A stretch of 53,892 bases of DNA, taken from NCBI GenBank assembly GCA_002348385.1, contig DEBD01000030.1:1-53892 (forward strand), read 5' to 3'. A program made the translations under genes and the position numbers. The DNA is from Gammaproteobacteria bacterium UBA2965. Lineage in GTDB: Bacteria; Pseudomonadota; Gammaproteobacteria; Pseudomonadales; Azotimanducaceae. Positions within the stretch are counted from its first letter, which is position 1. Each line of letters begins with the position of its first letter. Below the pieces are notes generated by a model. It was not told the origin of the DNA and did no database searches. It worked only from the letters and a program-made list of their open reading frames with translations. Below, piece after piece: positions 1 to 7,626 of the stretch.

Positions 1-221
1 GCCCAACGGTGGATCATGGCGGCCAGAAAGCCCTGGCTCATGACGCCGGGTACCAGCGCACCAGGCAGGCCTTCCTTGCGAGCCGCCTCATGGTCTGTGA
101 AGCGCGGGCCGAACCAATTGGCTGCGGTGGCAAACCGTTTCACGTTGTCCATGCCGGTATCCGGCTCGAATACGGTCAGTTCGGCGCCAAACTCAACGTC
201 GCTCAGTGTGTTTATCGTCAT
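1..221 (-). CDS. MaoC-like (R)-hydratase, partial (C-terminal part outside window)
   Basis: Only the first 73 codons are inside the window; the gene continues past base 1. The visible protein carries a hot-dog-fold dehydratase start, with a stretch reading FTDHEAARKEGLPGALVPG, typical of MaoC-like enoyl-CoA hydratases just before the substrate-tunnel helix. Its ATG (221-219) overlaps the stop of the preceding gene in an ATGA arrangement, so the two are almost certainly co-translated. Bacterial split MaoC pairs of this kind form heterodimers that hydrate 2-enoyl-CoA in acyl-CoA or steroid side-chain degradation; which substrate applies here is unknown. Family call is good, specific function is inference. 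Confidence 0.8.
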   Translation of the reverse strand, partial: MTINTLSDVEFGAELTVFEPDTGMDNVKRFATAANWFGPRFTDHEAARKEGLPGALVPGVMSQGFLAAMIHRW

Positions 222-670
222 GATGTGGGCCGCTCCCGCACTACCTGGCGCGCGTCTGCTGCCGCGAGCAGCTCGCCGTGGGCATCGAACACCTCCATGC
301 GGCTGACCACGAAGATCATGCGGCCCGAACGGCCCGTCTTCTGATACACGTCGTGCAGGTGGGTCTTGGTGGTGAGCTCCTGCTCCGGCCGAATCGGTTT
401 GTAGGAATGCACGGCCTTGCCCGCATCCATTCCGAGCCCGAGGATCTGAGGAAAGTCTGGTGGTCGGTGGTGGTGGGTGCGAAACGTAGAGGGAAACGTA
501 GGCGGGGCCTGGAAATCCGGGTGTTCCGGGTCGGTAAAGCACGGCGCCAGCTCGCCGCAGGCCACGGCGAATCCAGCACAGGAATCCGCCGAAATGCTGA
601 AGGTCTGCTCGTCGAACACATGATTCAAGAACCGTTCGCGCAGCTCGTCGATGTCTGGCCAGTCCTCCAT
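218..670 (-). CDS. MaoC N-terminal-type dehydratase (FAS1_DH-like), 150 aa
   Basis: A 150-residue protein starting at the ATG at 670, which has a GAGGA ribosome-binding site about nine bases upstream; a longer reading frame to 775 has no such support. The sequence (PPTFPSTFRTHH, then GLGMDAGKAVHSY and the RPEQELTTKT block) is that of the MaoC_dehydrat_N family, the non-catalytic-looking partner in two-gene hydratases. It lies five bases after the PHP gene and overlaps the next MaoC gene by four bases, making one three-gene operon. Probable role: half of a heteromeric 2-enoyl-CoA hydratase. Confidence 0.82.
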   Translation of the reverse strand: MEDWPDIDELRERFLNHVFDEQTFSISADSCAGFAVACGELAPCFTDPEHPDFQAPPTFPSTFRTHHHRPPDFPQILGLGMDAGKAVHSYKPIRPEQELTTKTHLHDVYQKTGRSGRMIFVVSRMEVFDAHGELLAAADARQVVRERPTS

Positions 671-675
671 TTGCT

Positions 676-1308
676 TCAGTCCTCGCGGTAGGTGATGGCT
701 TCGAATTGGTCGCCCTGGAGCGCTTCCACCAGCTCGCCCTCGCTGGCGATCGGTGCCGGGAAACGGGTTGCACATCGGCCGATGTGGCTCACGATGTGCG
801 CATCGCTACCGCCGATGCCCAGATAAGATTGTTCGGTGGCCATGGTCTGGGCAATGGCGTCCTCGTCGCCGCGGCTGCCGCCGTTGTAGATCTCCACGAT
901 GCGTACGCCTTCCGGAATGCCGTACTCCTCGATGTGAGCCGTCATGCCCACTCGCCGCCGCCCTGGATGACACGGCACGGGCACGGCATTGTGCTTTGCG
1001 CACGCCTCTATAACCCGCGCGAGCGGCAGATGGATATCGGAAAAGTCGAACTCCTCGGTGAGCGCCTTGGTCACACCAAATACCAGCACGTGGCCGTACT
1101 CGGTTTCCACCTCGCTGCCCTTGAGGATACACAGGCCAAATTCCTCTGCCAGGGCGGAATAGTCGGATTCCAGATCGAACTGGCGGTGCTCCGTGAGCAC
1201 AAAGCCGTCGACGGGGATCTCGCGCGCACGTATCCACTGGCAGTAGTTCTGAACTTTGGCCCTTCCATCGTCTGATTTGATGGAGTGGGCGTGCAGGTCG
1301 AGTATCAA
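676..1308 (-). CDS. PHP-domain metal-dependent phosphoesterase-like protein
   Basis: A 210-residue PHP-superfamily protein. The N-terminal HxH motif (His6, His8), a TEH motif at His41, the KGSEVET acid, CHPGR and the GGSDAH end motif together supply the expected metal ligands of the polymerase/histidinol phosphatase fold. The start is a TTG at 1308 with an AAGGAG sequence six bases upstream, which is convincing. It heads the operon with the MaoC pair. Proteins of this type hydrolyse small phosphoesters; the substrate cannot be read from sequence. It lacks the length and extra motifs of a DNA polymerase PHP domain or HisK-type enzyme. Confidence 0.85.
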   Translation of the reverse strand: MILDLHAHSIKSDDGRAKVQNYCQWIRAREIPVDGFVLTEHRQFDLESDYSALAEEFGLCILKGSEVETEYGHVLVFGVTKALTEEFDFSDIHLPLARVIEACAKHNAVPVPCHPGRRRVGMTAHIEEYGIPEGVRIVEIYNGGSRGDEDAIAQTMATEQSYLGIGGSDAHIVSHIGRCATRFPAPIASEGELVEALQGDQFEAITYRED

Positions 1309-1391
1309 GCGGGCTCCTTAGGCGAATCGGTCGGGCAACTGAGCATCTTAGCGTAATATAGGCCGTTTCGGGATTGTCTATTGGAGTGATT

Positions 1392-1727
1392 TTGCCCGGA
1401 TCCGGTGAAGTACGGGTGCATTTTGTCTCGGCAGACGGCGCGCGCTGGGAAGTAGCGGGTCCGCTGGGCGAGACCATCATGGACTGTGCCGTGGACAACG
1501 GCGTGCCTGGCATCACGGCCCAATGCGGAGGTGGGTGCACCTGCTCCACCTGCCACTGCTATGTGCCCAGTCCCTGGTATGAACGGGTTGGCCCCGCGCA
1601 GGGCGACGAGGCGGACATTCTCGAATTCACACCCGGGCGCCGGGCCAACAGCCGCCTGTCCTGCCAGGTTGTCTTGAGAGCCGACCTCGATGGCATCACC
1701 GTAGAGATTCCGCCGCCCACGGACTAG
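1392..1727 (+). CDS. [2Fe-2S] ferredoxin, adrenodoxin/putidaredoxin-like
   Basis: A small electron carrier of about 111 residues. Cluster ligands fit C-x5-C-x2-C...C: Cys45, Cys51, Cys54 and Cys91 counted from the TTG at 1392; two extra Cys (49 and 56) lie in the same loop. There is no ATG near the N-terminus. The TTG at 1392 has GGAG five bases upstream, so I prefer it; TTG 1374 or GTG 1386 would extend the protein by a few residues. It is followed after 57 bases by a flavin-dependent oxidoreductase gene, for which it may serve as electron partner (inference). Divergent from the PHP gene. Confidence 0.82.
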   Translation: MPGSGEVRVHFVSADGARWEVAGPLGETIMDCAVDNGVPGITAQCGGGCTCSTCHCYVPSPWYERVGPAQGDEADILEFTPGRRANSRLSCQVVLRADLDGITVEIPPPTD

Positions 1728-1784
1728 ACCGCTGGCGCTGGCACGCGCCCTTGAGTAGTCTCTCGCCAGGGCAGGAGGGGCAAT

Positions 1785-2870
1785 ATGGATATTGGCGTCT
1801 GCGTGGCGTCGCACATCGGCGACGTAGATTACGTGGTGCGCGCAGAGCAACTGGGTTACAGCCACGCCTGGCTGGCAGACAGCCAGATGTTGTGGTCAGA
1901 CTGCTATGCCACCCTGGCACTGGCGGCAGACCGCACCTCGCGAATCAATCTTGGAACGGGCGTCGCGGTCAGCGGCACGCGCCCGGCTCCCGTGAATGCT
2001 GCTGCCATCGCCACCATCAACGCGCTGGCGCCCGGCAGGACGTTCTTCGGCGTGGGGGCCGGCAATACGGCCATGCGGGTGATGAACCAGCCGCCCCATC
2101 GCATCCGCGAGTTCGAGCGCTACCTGAACACCCTTAAGCCGCTCATTGCCGGGGAAGAGGCGGACATGGGACCGCTCACCGTGGGTGCCGAAGCCGATGC
2201 GCCCATCGTTCACATCATGCCCGACAAGGGCTTCGTTAACTTCGACGACCAGATACCGGTCTACGTGTCCGGCTTTGGCCCCCGATCACTCCGGCTTGCC
2301 GGACGATACGGTGACGGAGCCGTGCTGGCCATGCCGAGAAATCCGGCGGTAATGATGAGCTTGTGGCACTATCTGGAAGAGGGTGCCGCCGCCGACGGGC
2401 GGGAGCTGGAGCGCGGTAACTTTTACACCACGGGCCTCACGGCGGTGAGCATTCTCGAGCCTGGCGAAGCGGTGGACTCCCCCAGGGTGAAAAGCGAGGT
2501 GGGCGCCATGGCCATGGCATCCATACACTATGCTTACGATCAGTGGCGCAACTTCGGCCACCAGGCCCCCAACGCATACGCGGAAATCTGGGAGGACTAT
2601 ACGGCGCTGTTGGCTACGTTCCCCGCAGAGCGTCGCCACCAGCGCATACACTGGGGGCACAACTGCTGGGTGCATCCGGACGAGGAGCGCTTTCTCACGC
2701 CCAAGATCCTGCAGTCCACCTGCTTGATCGCTACCCGCGACGAACTCATTGAGCGCCTCAACGGGCTTGCGGCAGCAGGCCTGCAACAGATGATGATCCT
2801 GCCCAACTTCGACACCCGCTATGAGGTGCTGGAGCAGGTTGGTCGGGAACTGGTTGGGCAGATCGGCTGA
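1785..2870 (+). CDS. LLM-class (luciferase-like) flavin-dependent oxidoreductase
   Basis: A 361-residue TIM-barrel protein of the bacterial luciferase-like monooxygenase / F420- or FMN-dependent reductase superfamily. Typical features are the MDIGV first strand, the EQLGYSHAWLADSQ helix, the RINLGTGVA strand, the APGRTFFGVGAGN cofactor loop and the VSGFGPRSLRLAGRYGDGAV block that grips the flavin phosphate. A GGAGGGG ribosome-binding site precedes the ATG. It sits downstream of a ferredoxin, in the arrangement of a two-component oxidoreductase. Whether it uses FMN, FMNH2 or F420 cannot be decided by eye; substrate unknown. Confidence 0.85.
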   Translation: MDIGVCVASHIGDVDYVVRAEQLGYSHAWLADSQMLWSDCYATLALAADRTSRINLGTGVAVSGTRPAPVNAAAIATINALAPGRTFFGVGAGNTAMRVMNQPPHRIREFERYLNTLKPLIAGEEADMGPLTVGAEADAPIVHIMPDKGFVNFDDQIPVYVSGFGPRSLRLAGRYGDGAVLAMPRNPAVMMSLWHYLEEGAAADGRELERGNFYTTGLTAVSILEPGEAVDSPRVKSEVGAMAMASIHYAYDQWRNFGHQAPNAYAEIWEDYTALLATFPAERRHQRIHWGHNCWVHPDEERFLTPKILQSTCLIATRDELIERLNGLAAAGLQQMMILPNFDTRYEVLEQVGRELVGQIG

Positions 2871-2923
2871 CTCGGAAAGGCTCGCTCACTGGTCCGGGTT
2901 GCTCCTCGGATCCGCGCAGCCGC

Positions 2924-2959
2924 CGCGCGCACGCGCCCGGATCAGGGCGCGTGCGCGCG
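2924..2959. terminator. 15-bp perfect GC hairpin between convergent genes
   Basis: Bases 2924-2938 (CGCGCGCACGCGCCC) pair perfectly with 2945-2959 around a six-base loop. The hairpin lies between the stop of the plus-strand LLM oxidoreductase and the stop of the minus-strand amidohydrolase. There is no T-run on either side, so it may be a bidirectional pausing or RNA 3'-end-protecting structure rather than a classical intrinsic terminator. Confidence 0.5.
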
Positions 2960-2964
2960 CAGGG

Positions 2965-4623
2965 TTAGTGCCGAATCACGGAGCCGGAGCGTACGCCGGT
3001 GTGCTCGTCGTCCTCCAGAATCACCTGGCCATTCACCAGCGTTGCTTTGTAGCCCGCACCGCGCTGGATGAAGCGGCTGGCGCCACCCGGGAAGTCGTGC
3101 ACCATTTCGGGCATGCGCTCGCCCAGGGCGTCGAAATCCATCACGTTGATGTCGGCGCGCATCCCGGCCTTTAGAACGCCCCGGTCCGCCGCGCCGATCA
3201 CGCGCGCGGGTGCTGCGGTCATGCGCCGAATGGCTTCGGGCAGGGTGTACAGGCCTGCCTCGCGGACCCAGTGCGACAGCGTGAAGGTAGCCCAGCCGGC
3301 GTCCATCACCTGGCCCACGTGAGCCCCCGCGTCACCCAGCCCGGGCATGATCCAATCCATGGCCAGGAAGTCGGCTAGCGCTTCTACATTTGGGTTGAAA
3401 AAACGTATAATAAACAATGCATTACCGTTAGTTTCTCGGCTTATTCTCAGAAATGTTTCTGCGGCGGTCTCGCCGGCCGCATCCGCAATCGCCTGCAGAG
3501 ACTGCCGGTTGTCCAGCGTGTAGTTTGGCCGGTCGCCGTCGCCCAGCCAGAACATCTGGCGGGTGTCGAAGCGGATTTCCGCCGCATTGGCCTCGGCGAC
3601 CAGCTTTGCCGCGAACTCCGCGTCGTTGATGGCTGTCAGGCGCGCGTCCCGATCCATGGCGGTGAGTTGGCTCCAGGCCTGCCCCTGCCAGATCAGGTTG
3701 GCCTGAAGTCCGGTGAGAAAGCCTGAGCCCCGCGGGATGCAGATGCCATTGATGTCCATGCCGCGCGCGCGCATGGCGTCTACCTTGCTGCCGATCTTCT
3801 TGCCCCAGGAATTGGTGCGCCCGGCGGTGTTGCTGAACAGCACGCGTCCTCCGCCGGCGCGGGCCTCGGCTTCCAGCAGGGCCACTTCGCCTTCGAAGTC
3901 ACCGGTCATGTTGAGCACGTTCTGCATCAGCGCGCCGCGTCCGCCCACTTCCTTGGCGATTAGCTCCAGCTCATCGGTCAGCGCGTGGGTGCCGGGTACG
4001 TCGCGGCCGTCGGGAATGACATGGCCGCGCAGTCGGGAGGTAGAAAAACCCACCGCGCCACTGTCGATGGACTCGGCCACCACCTTGGCCATATGCTCCT
4101 TCTCTGCCTGGGTGGGCTGATCGTCGATGGCGCGTTCGCCCATGACGTAGTAGCGCACCGCGCAGTGGCCCACCAGGCCCGCAACGTTGATGGCCGGGTT
4201 GAGCTTCTCCAGCGCGTCCAGGTAGCCCCCGTAGCCTTCCCAATCCCAGGACAGTCCAGTCAGAATGGCGTCGCGGGGAATGTCCTCTACCGTTTCCATC
4301 ATTTCGGCCAGGAAACGCTGGTCGGCCTTCTTGCAGGGAGCGAAGGTGACGCCACAGTTGCCCATGAGCGCGGTGGTCACCCCGTGCCAGCTGATCGGCG
4401 TGAGCATAGGATCCCAGCCGATCTGGGCGTCCATATGCGTATGCGTGTCGACGAAACCGGGGGTAACCACGTGGTCTGCCGCGTTAATCTCGCGTTTGCC
4501 TGTCCCCGCCACTGCCCCGACTTCGGTAATGCTCTCCCCGTCGATGGCGATATCGGCCGCTACCGGCTCCGCGCCGGTTCCGTCTACCACCATACCGTTA
4601 CGAATGACTAAATCGTGGCTCAT
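2965..4623 (-). CDS. N-acyl-D-amino-acid deacylase-like amidohydrolase (copy 1)
   Basis: A 552-residue member of the D-aminoacylase branch of the amidohydrolase superfamily. It opens with the usual small beta-sandwich (DLVIRNGMVVDGTG), then TPGFVDTHTHMD with metal ligands His61, His63 and Asp65, and GNCGVTFAP with Cys90 at the position of the D-aminoacylase metal cysteine. The C-terminal DAGAHVGQ motif carries the catalytic acid. A G-rich ribosome-binding site precedes the ATG. Family members cleave N-acyl-D-amino acids, cyclic imides or related amides. Two paralogues occur at 29480-31189 and 51319-52986. Substrate not predictable by eye. Confidence 0.85.
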   Translation of the reverse strand: MSHDLVIRNGMVVDGTGAEPVAADIAIDGESITEVGAVAGTGKREINAADHVVTPGFVDTHTHMDAQIGWDPMLTPISWHGVTTALMGNCGVTFAPCKKADQRFLAEMMETVEDIPRDAILTGLSWDWEGYGGYLDALEKLNPAINVAGLVGHCAVRYYVMGERAIDDQPTQAEKEHMAKVVAESIDSGAVGFSTSRLRGHVIPDGRDVPGTHALTDELELIAKEVGGRGALMQNVLNMTGDFEGEVALLEAEARAGGGRVLFSNTAGRTNSWGKKIGSKVDAMRARGMDINGICIPRGSGFLTGLQANLIWQGQAWSQLTAMDRDARLTAINDAEFAAKLVAEANAAEIRFDTRQMFWLGDGDRPNYTLDNRQSLQAIADAAGETAAETFLRISRETNGNALFIIRFFNPNVEALADFLAMDWIMPGLGDAGAHVGQVMDAGWATFTLSHWVREAGLYTLPEAIRRMTAAPARVIGAADRGVLKAGMRADINVMDFDALGERMPEMVHDFPGGASRFIQRGAGYKATLVNGQVILEDDEHTGVRSGSVIRH

Positions 4624-4727
4624 GGCTCACCCCCCCTGAATGGTTGGAGTGAGTTTACCAGGGCCCCCATATCACGGTAAGTGCGGACTGCGTGGCCAGG
4701 TTGCGGGGGTTTGCAGGCCTTGTGCCG

Positions 4728-5933
4728 TCAACCGGCGGTGGAGGCGTCCTGATTGTCGGTGTCGGCGATTTCCTGGGTCCAGTGGGACACGCACGGAATG
4801 CGCGCGGGATCGCAGCGGTCGGCGTACACCCGGGCGATGTCGGTCACCTCGTCCATGAGCCCCTGGCGCAGGGTGGTCGGTTGCAGACCCAGCCCCACCA
4901 GCCCTTCGTTGCTGGCGGCCAAGTCGTTCTGCTCGGCTTCGTTGCGCGGGTTGGGCACGTGGGCGATGGGCACGTCCGTCATGCCGGAGACCATCTTCGC
5001 CAGATCGATCAGGCGATGGGTCTCGGTGAGCTGGTTCATGATCCGCACCCGCTCCCCGGCCTCCGGTGGGCTGGAGATGGCGAGCTCGATGCAGCGCACC
5101 GTATCCTGAATGTGGATGAACGCGCGCGTCTGACCGCCGGTGCCGTGCACGGTGAGCGGATAATTGATCGCCGCCTGCATCAGGAAGCGGTTGAGCACGG
5201 TGCCGTAGTCTCCGTCGTAGTCGAACCGGTTGATGAGCCGCTCGTCCAGGCGGGTTTCCCGGGTCTGGGTGCCCCACACGATGCCCTGGTGCAGGTCGGT
5301 GATGCGCACGCGGTCGTTCTTGTTGTAGAAGGCGAAAAACAGCTGATCCTGAGTCTTGGTCATGTGGTAGATGCTGCCCGGATTGGCGGGGTAGAGAATC
5401 TCCTGTTCCACCTCCGCGCCGTCGTCGTTGGTCATCTTCACGGTCAGATAGCCTTCGGGCAGCCTAACGCCCACGCTGGAGTACCCATAGACACCCATGG
5501 TTCCCAGGTGCACCAGGTGGATGTCGTGTTCGCTTTCCACGATGGCTGCCAGCACATTGTTGGTGGCGTTCAAGTTGTTGTTCACCGTGTAGCGCTTGTG
5601 CCAGGAGGATTTCATGGAGTAAGGGGCCGCGCGTTGCTCGGCAAAATGCACGATGGCCTCCGGGCGCAGCCGCTCGATGAGCGCCAGCAACCGATCGTAC
5701 TCCTCGGCCACATCCAGTCGCACGAATTCGATGTTGCGCCCCGTCAGCTCGCGCCACGCGCTGATGCGCGTGCCCATGGGACGGATGGGCGTGAGGCTTT
5801 GCGCTTCCAGTTCCTGGTCGATATTGCGTCGGGACAGGTTGTCCGCGATGACCACGGAGTGGCCCTGGGCCGACAGGTGCAGTGCCGTGGGCCAGCCGCA
5901 AAAGCCGTCCCCGCCAAGTACAAGGATGGTCAT
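4728..5933 (-). CDS. sqdB: UDP-sulfoquinovose synthase (SQD1/SqdB)
   Basis: A 401-residue extended SDR protein strongly resembling SQD1/SqdB, which makes UDP-sulfoquinovose from UDP-glucose and sulfite. Signs are GGDGFCGWPTALHLS at the NAD site, the FAEQRAAPYSMKSS block, the conserved YTVNNN, LGTMGVYG with Thr145, and the Tyr189-x3-Lys193 catalytic pair in GSIYHMTKTQDQ. The length matches the family (about 390-400). Its ATG overlaps the stop of the upstream glycosyltransferase by four bases (ATGA), indicating translational coupling. The pair is expected to make the head group and the lipid of a sulfoquinovosyl glycolipid; sulfate-activation genes are 20 kb away. Confidence 0.88.
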   Translation of the reverse strand: MTILVLGGDGFCGWPTALHLSAQGHSVVIADNLSRRNIDQELEAQSLTPIRPMGTRISAWRELTGRNIEFVRLDVAEEYDRLLALIERLRPEAIVHFAEQRAAPYSMKSSWHKRYTVNNNLNATNNVLAAIVESEHDIHLVHLGTMGVYGYSSVGVRLPEGYLTVKMTNDDGAEVEQEILYPANPGSIYHMTKTQDQLFFAFYNKNDRVRITDLHQGIVWGTQTRETRLDERLINRFDYDGDYGTVLNRFLMQAAINYPLTVHGTGGQTRAFIHIQDTVRCIELAISSPPEAGERVRIMNQLTETHRLIDLAKMVSGMTDVPIAHVPNPRNEAEQNDLAASNEGLVGLGLQPTTLRQGLMDEVTDIARVYADRCDPARIPCVSHWTQEIADTDNQDASTAG

Positions 5934-6967
5934 GCGGCTTCTCCTCTGGTGCCGTGATTGAAGGCGGCCTGTTGGATGGGTATCAGGTTGGCGTGAAATT
6001 CATGGGCGGATTGGTCCCAGGAGTGCTCCAGCGCCCGGGTCCGACACACTTCTGGATCAATGCCGATCGCCTGCTCGATGGCCTGAACCAGGTCTTCGTC
6101 GAGCACCCCGGCGGCACTGTTGCCCACCACGTCGTTGGGGCCGGGTACCGGGAAGGCGGCCACCGGCACCCCGCAGGCCATGGCTTCGAGCATTACCAGG
6201 CCTAGGGTGTCGGTGCGTGACGGAAACACGAAGACGTCCGCCGCACAGTAGTGGCGCACCAGGTCCTCGCCGTACTTCGGACCGAGAAATTTTGCTTCGG
6301 GAAAATTGCGTTCCAGCTCCGCACGCTGGGGCCCGTCGCCCACCATCACCTTCGTACCGCGGATATCCAGCTTCAGGAAATCCTCCAGGGTTTTTTCCAC
6401 GGCCATGCGGCCCACGTACATGGAGATGGGGCGCGGCAAGTCGAGCGGCTCTGGCTCCACGGGGTGAAACATCTCGGTGTCTACCCCGCGTACCCAACCC
6501 AACAGGTTTTCGAACCCGTGGCTTGCCAGCAGGTCGCGCAGTGTGGGGGTGGAATACATGGTGGCGGTAGCGCCCTGGTGGAATTTTCGCAGCAGGGCGA
6601 ACACCCAGGATTCCGGGATGTTGAAGCGCATGTTCAGATACTGCGGGAACATGGTGTGAAACGAGGTGGTGAAGGGGATGCCGCGGCGCCTGAGCCAGGT
6701 TCGGGCGCACCAGCCGAGCGGGCCTTCCGTGGCGATATGCACTGCGTCCGGGGCGAACTGGCTGATGCGCTCGCCCACCATGCCCGGCGTGCAAAGCGCA
6801 AGCCGTATCTCCGCATAGGTCGGGCAGGGGACGCTCCGGTAGCCTTGCGGGGAAATCACCGCCATCTCGTGGCCCTCGTGCTGCAGGCGCTCGCGGACGG
6901 TGGACAGCGTGCGCACCACGCCGTTGAGCTGGGGGAACCAGGCATCTGTGACTAGCAATAGCCGCAC
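5930..6967 (-). CDS. GT4 glycosyltransferase, lipid type (SqdX/Agt-like)
   Basis: A 345-residue GT-B, family 4 glycosyltransferase beginning at GTG 6967. The N-terminal VTDAWFPQLNGVVRTL and the later CPTYAEIRLAL are typical of bacterial diacylglycerol glycosyltransferases such as Agrobacterium Agt and, more distantly, cyanobacterial SqdX. The C-terminal lobe shows YVGRMAVEK, VGDGPQ and the nucleotide-sugar E-x7-E region around TLGLVMLEAMACG. Being co-translated with sqdB, its likely donor is UDP-sulfoquinovose and acceptor diacylglycerol, at the inner membrane face; a hexose donor, as for Agt, remains possible. No Pho-box-like repeat was seen upstream. Confidence 0.8.
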   Translation of the reverse strand: MRLLLVTDAWFPQLNGVVRTLSTVRERLQHEGHEMAVISPQGYRSVPCPTYAEIRLALCTPGMVGERISQFAPDAVHIATEGPLGWCARTWLRRRGIPFTTSFHTMFPQYLNMRFNIPESWVFALLRKFHQGATATMYSTPTLRDLLASHGFENLLGWVRGVDTEMFHPVEPEPLDLPRPISMYVGRMAVEKTLEDFLKLDIRGTKVMVGDGPQRAELERNFPEAKFLGPKYGEDLVRHYCAADVFVFPSRTDTLGLVMLEAMACGVPVAAFPVPGPNDVVGNSAAGVLDEDLVQAIEQAIGIDPEVCRTRALEHSWDQSAHEFHANLIPIQQAAFNHGTRGEAA

Positions 6968-7039
6968 TTTTTTCTCTGAGCTGCCCGACGAATACGGGTA
7001 ATTATTGATGCGGCAAAGCCGCGATGCAGACCTTGCTGC

Positions 7040-7065
7040 GATGGTAGAGCCCGGGGACTACCATC
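7040..7065. promoter_or_regulatory. 8-bp inverted repeat upstream of ppiB
   Basis: GATGGTAG (7040-7047) and CTACCATC (7058-7065) form a perfect inverted repeat around a ten-base spacer that contains CCCGGG. It lies about 55 bases before the cyclophilin ATG, in the region shared with the divergent glycosyltransferase gene. It could be an operator for a dimeric regulator; no known motif was recognised and there is no functional evidence. Confidence 0.3.
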
Positions 7066-7119
7066 ACAAGGGCGGAGGGTGCGACAATCTTTGCCCGCCA
7101 ATGCATATCAGGAGCCTTC

Positions 7120-7617
7120 ATGAAGGCCATATTCGAGACCTCTAAAGGCAGCGTTACCGTGAACCTGCTGCCGGAACACGCCCCCCTGACGGTGGCTAAC
7201 TTCGTCAACCTGGCACGACGTGGGTTTTACGACGGGCTGAACTTTCACCGCGTGATCGACGACTTTATGATCCAGGGCGGTTGCCCTCAGGGCACGGGCA
7301 CCGGTGGGCCCGGCTACCGGTTCGAAGACGAGTTCACCGCAGAGCTGCGGCACGACGCGCCCGGCAAGCTGTCGATGGCGAATGCCGGGCCCGGGACCAA
7401 CGGCTCACAGTTCTTCATTACCCACGTGCCGACGCCCTGGCTGGATGATGCGCACACCATTTTCGGTGCTGTGGAAGGCAGCGCCGATCAGGACGTGGTG
7501 AACAGCATCGTTCAGGGCGACACCATCACCACCATCACGGTGGAGGGTGATGCGGACGCGTTGCTCGGCGCCCACGCGGACCGCGTGGCGGAGTGGAACG
7601 CCACTCTGGACGGTTGA
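7120..7617 (+). CDS. ppiB: Peptidyl-prolyl cis-trans isomerase, cyclophilin type
   Basis: A 165-residue single-domain cyclophilin without signal peptide, hence cytoplasmic. Active-site blocks are present: NFHRVIDDFMIQGG (catalytic Arg), then LSMANAGPGTNGSQFFIT and the HTIFGAVEG region. It catalyses proline isomerisation in protein folding. The length equals that of E. coli PpiB. An AGGAG ribosome-binding site is nine bases ahead of the ATG. The GMC oxidoreductase gene starts nine bases after its stop, so they probably share a transcript, though no functional link is evident. Confidence 0.92.
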   Translation: MKAIFETSKGSVTVNLLPEHAPLTVANFVNLARRGFYDGLNFHRVIDDFMIQGGCPQGTGTGGPGYRFEDEFTAELRHDAPGKLSMANAGPGTNGSQFFITHVPTPWLDDAHTIFGAVEGSADQDVVNSIVQGDTITTITVEGDADALLGAHADRVAEWNATLDG

Positions 7618-7626
7618 CCTGACCCC

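Noticed and set aside
4692..5957. 421-codon open frame on the plus strand opposite sqdB
   Set aside because: It mirrors sqdB codon for codon, has no family features and many His/Val runs typical of antisense frames in GC-rich DNA.
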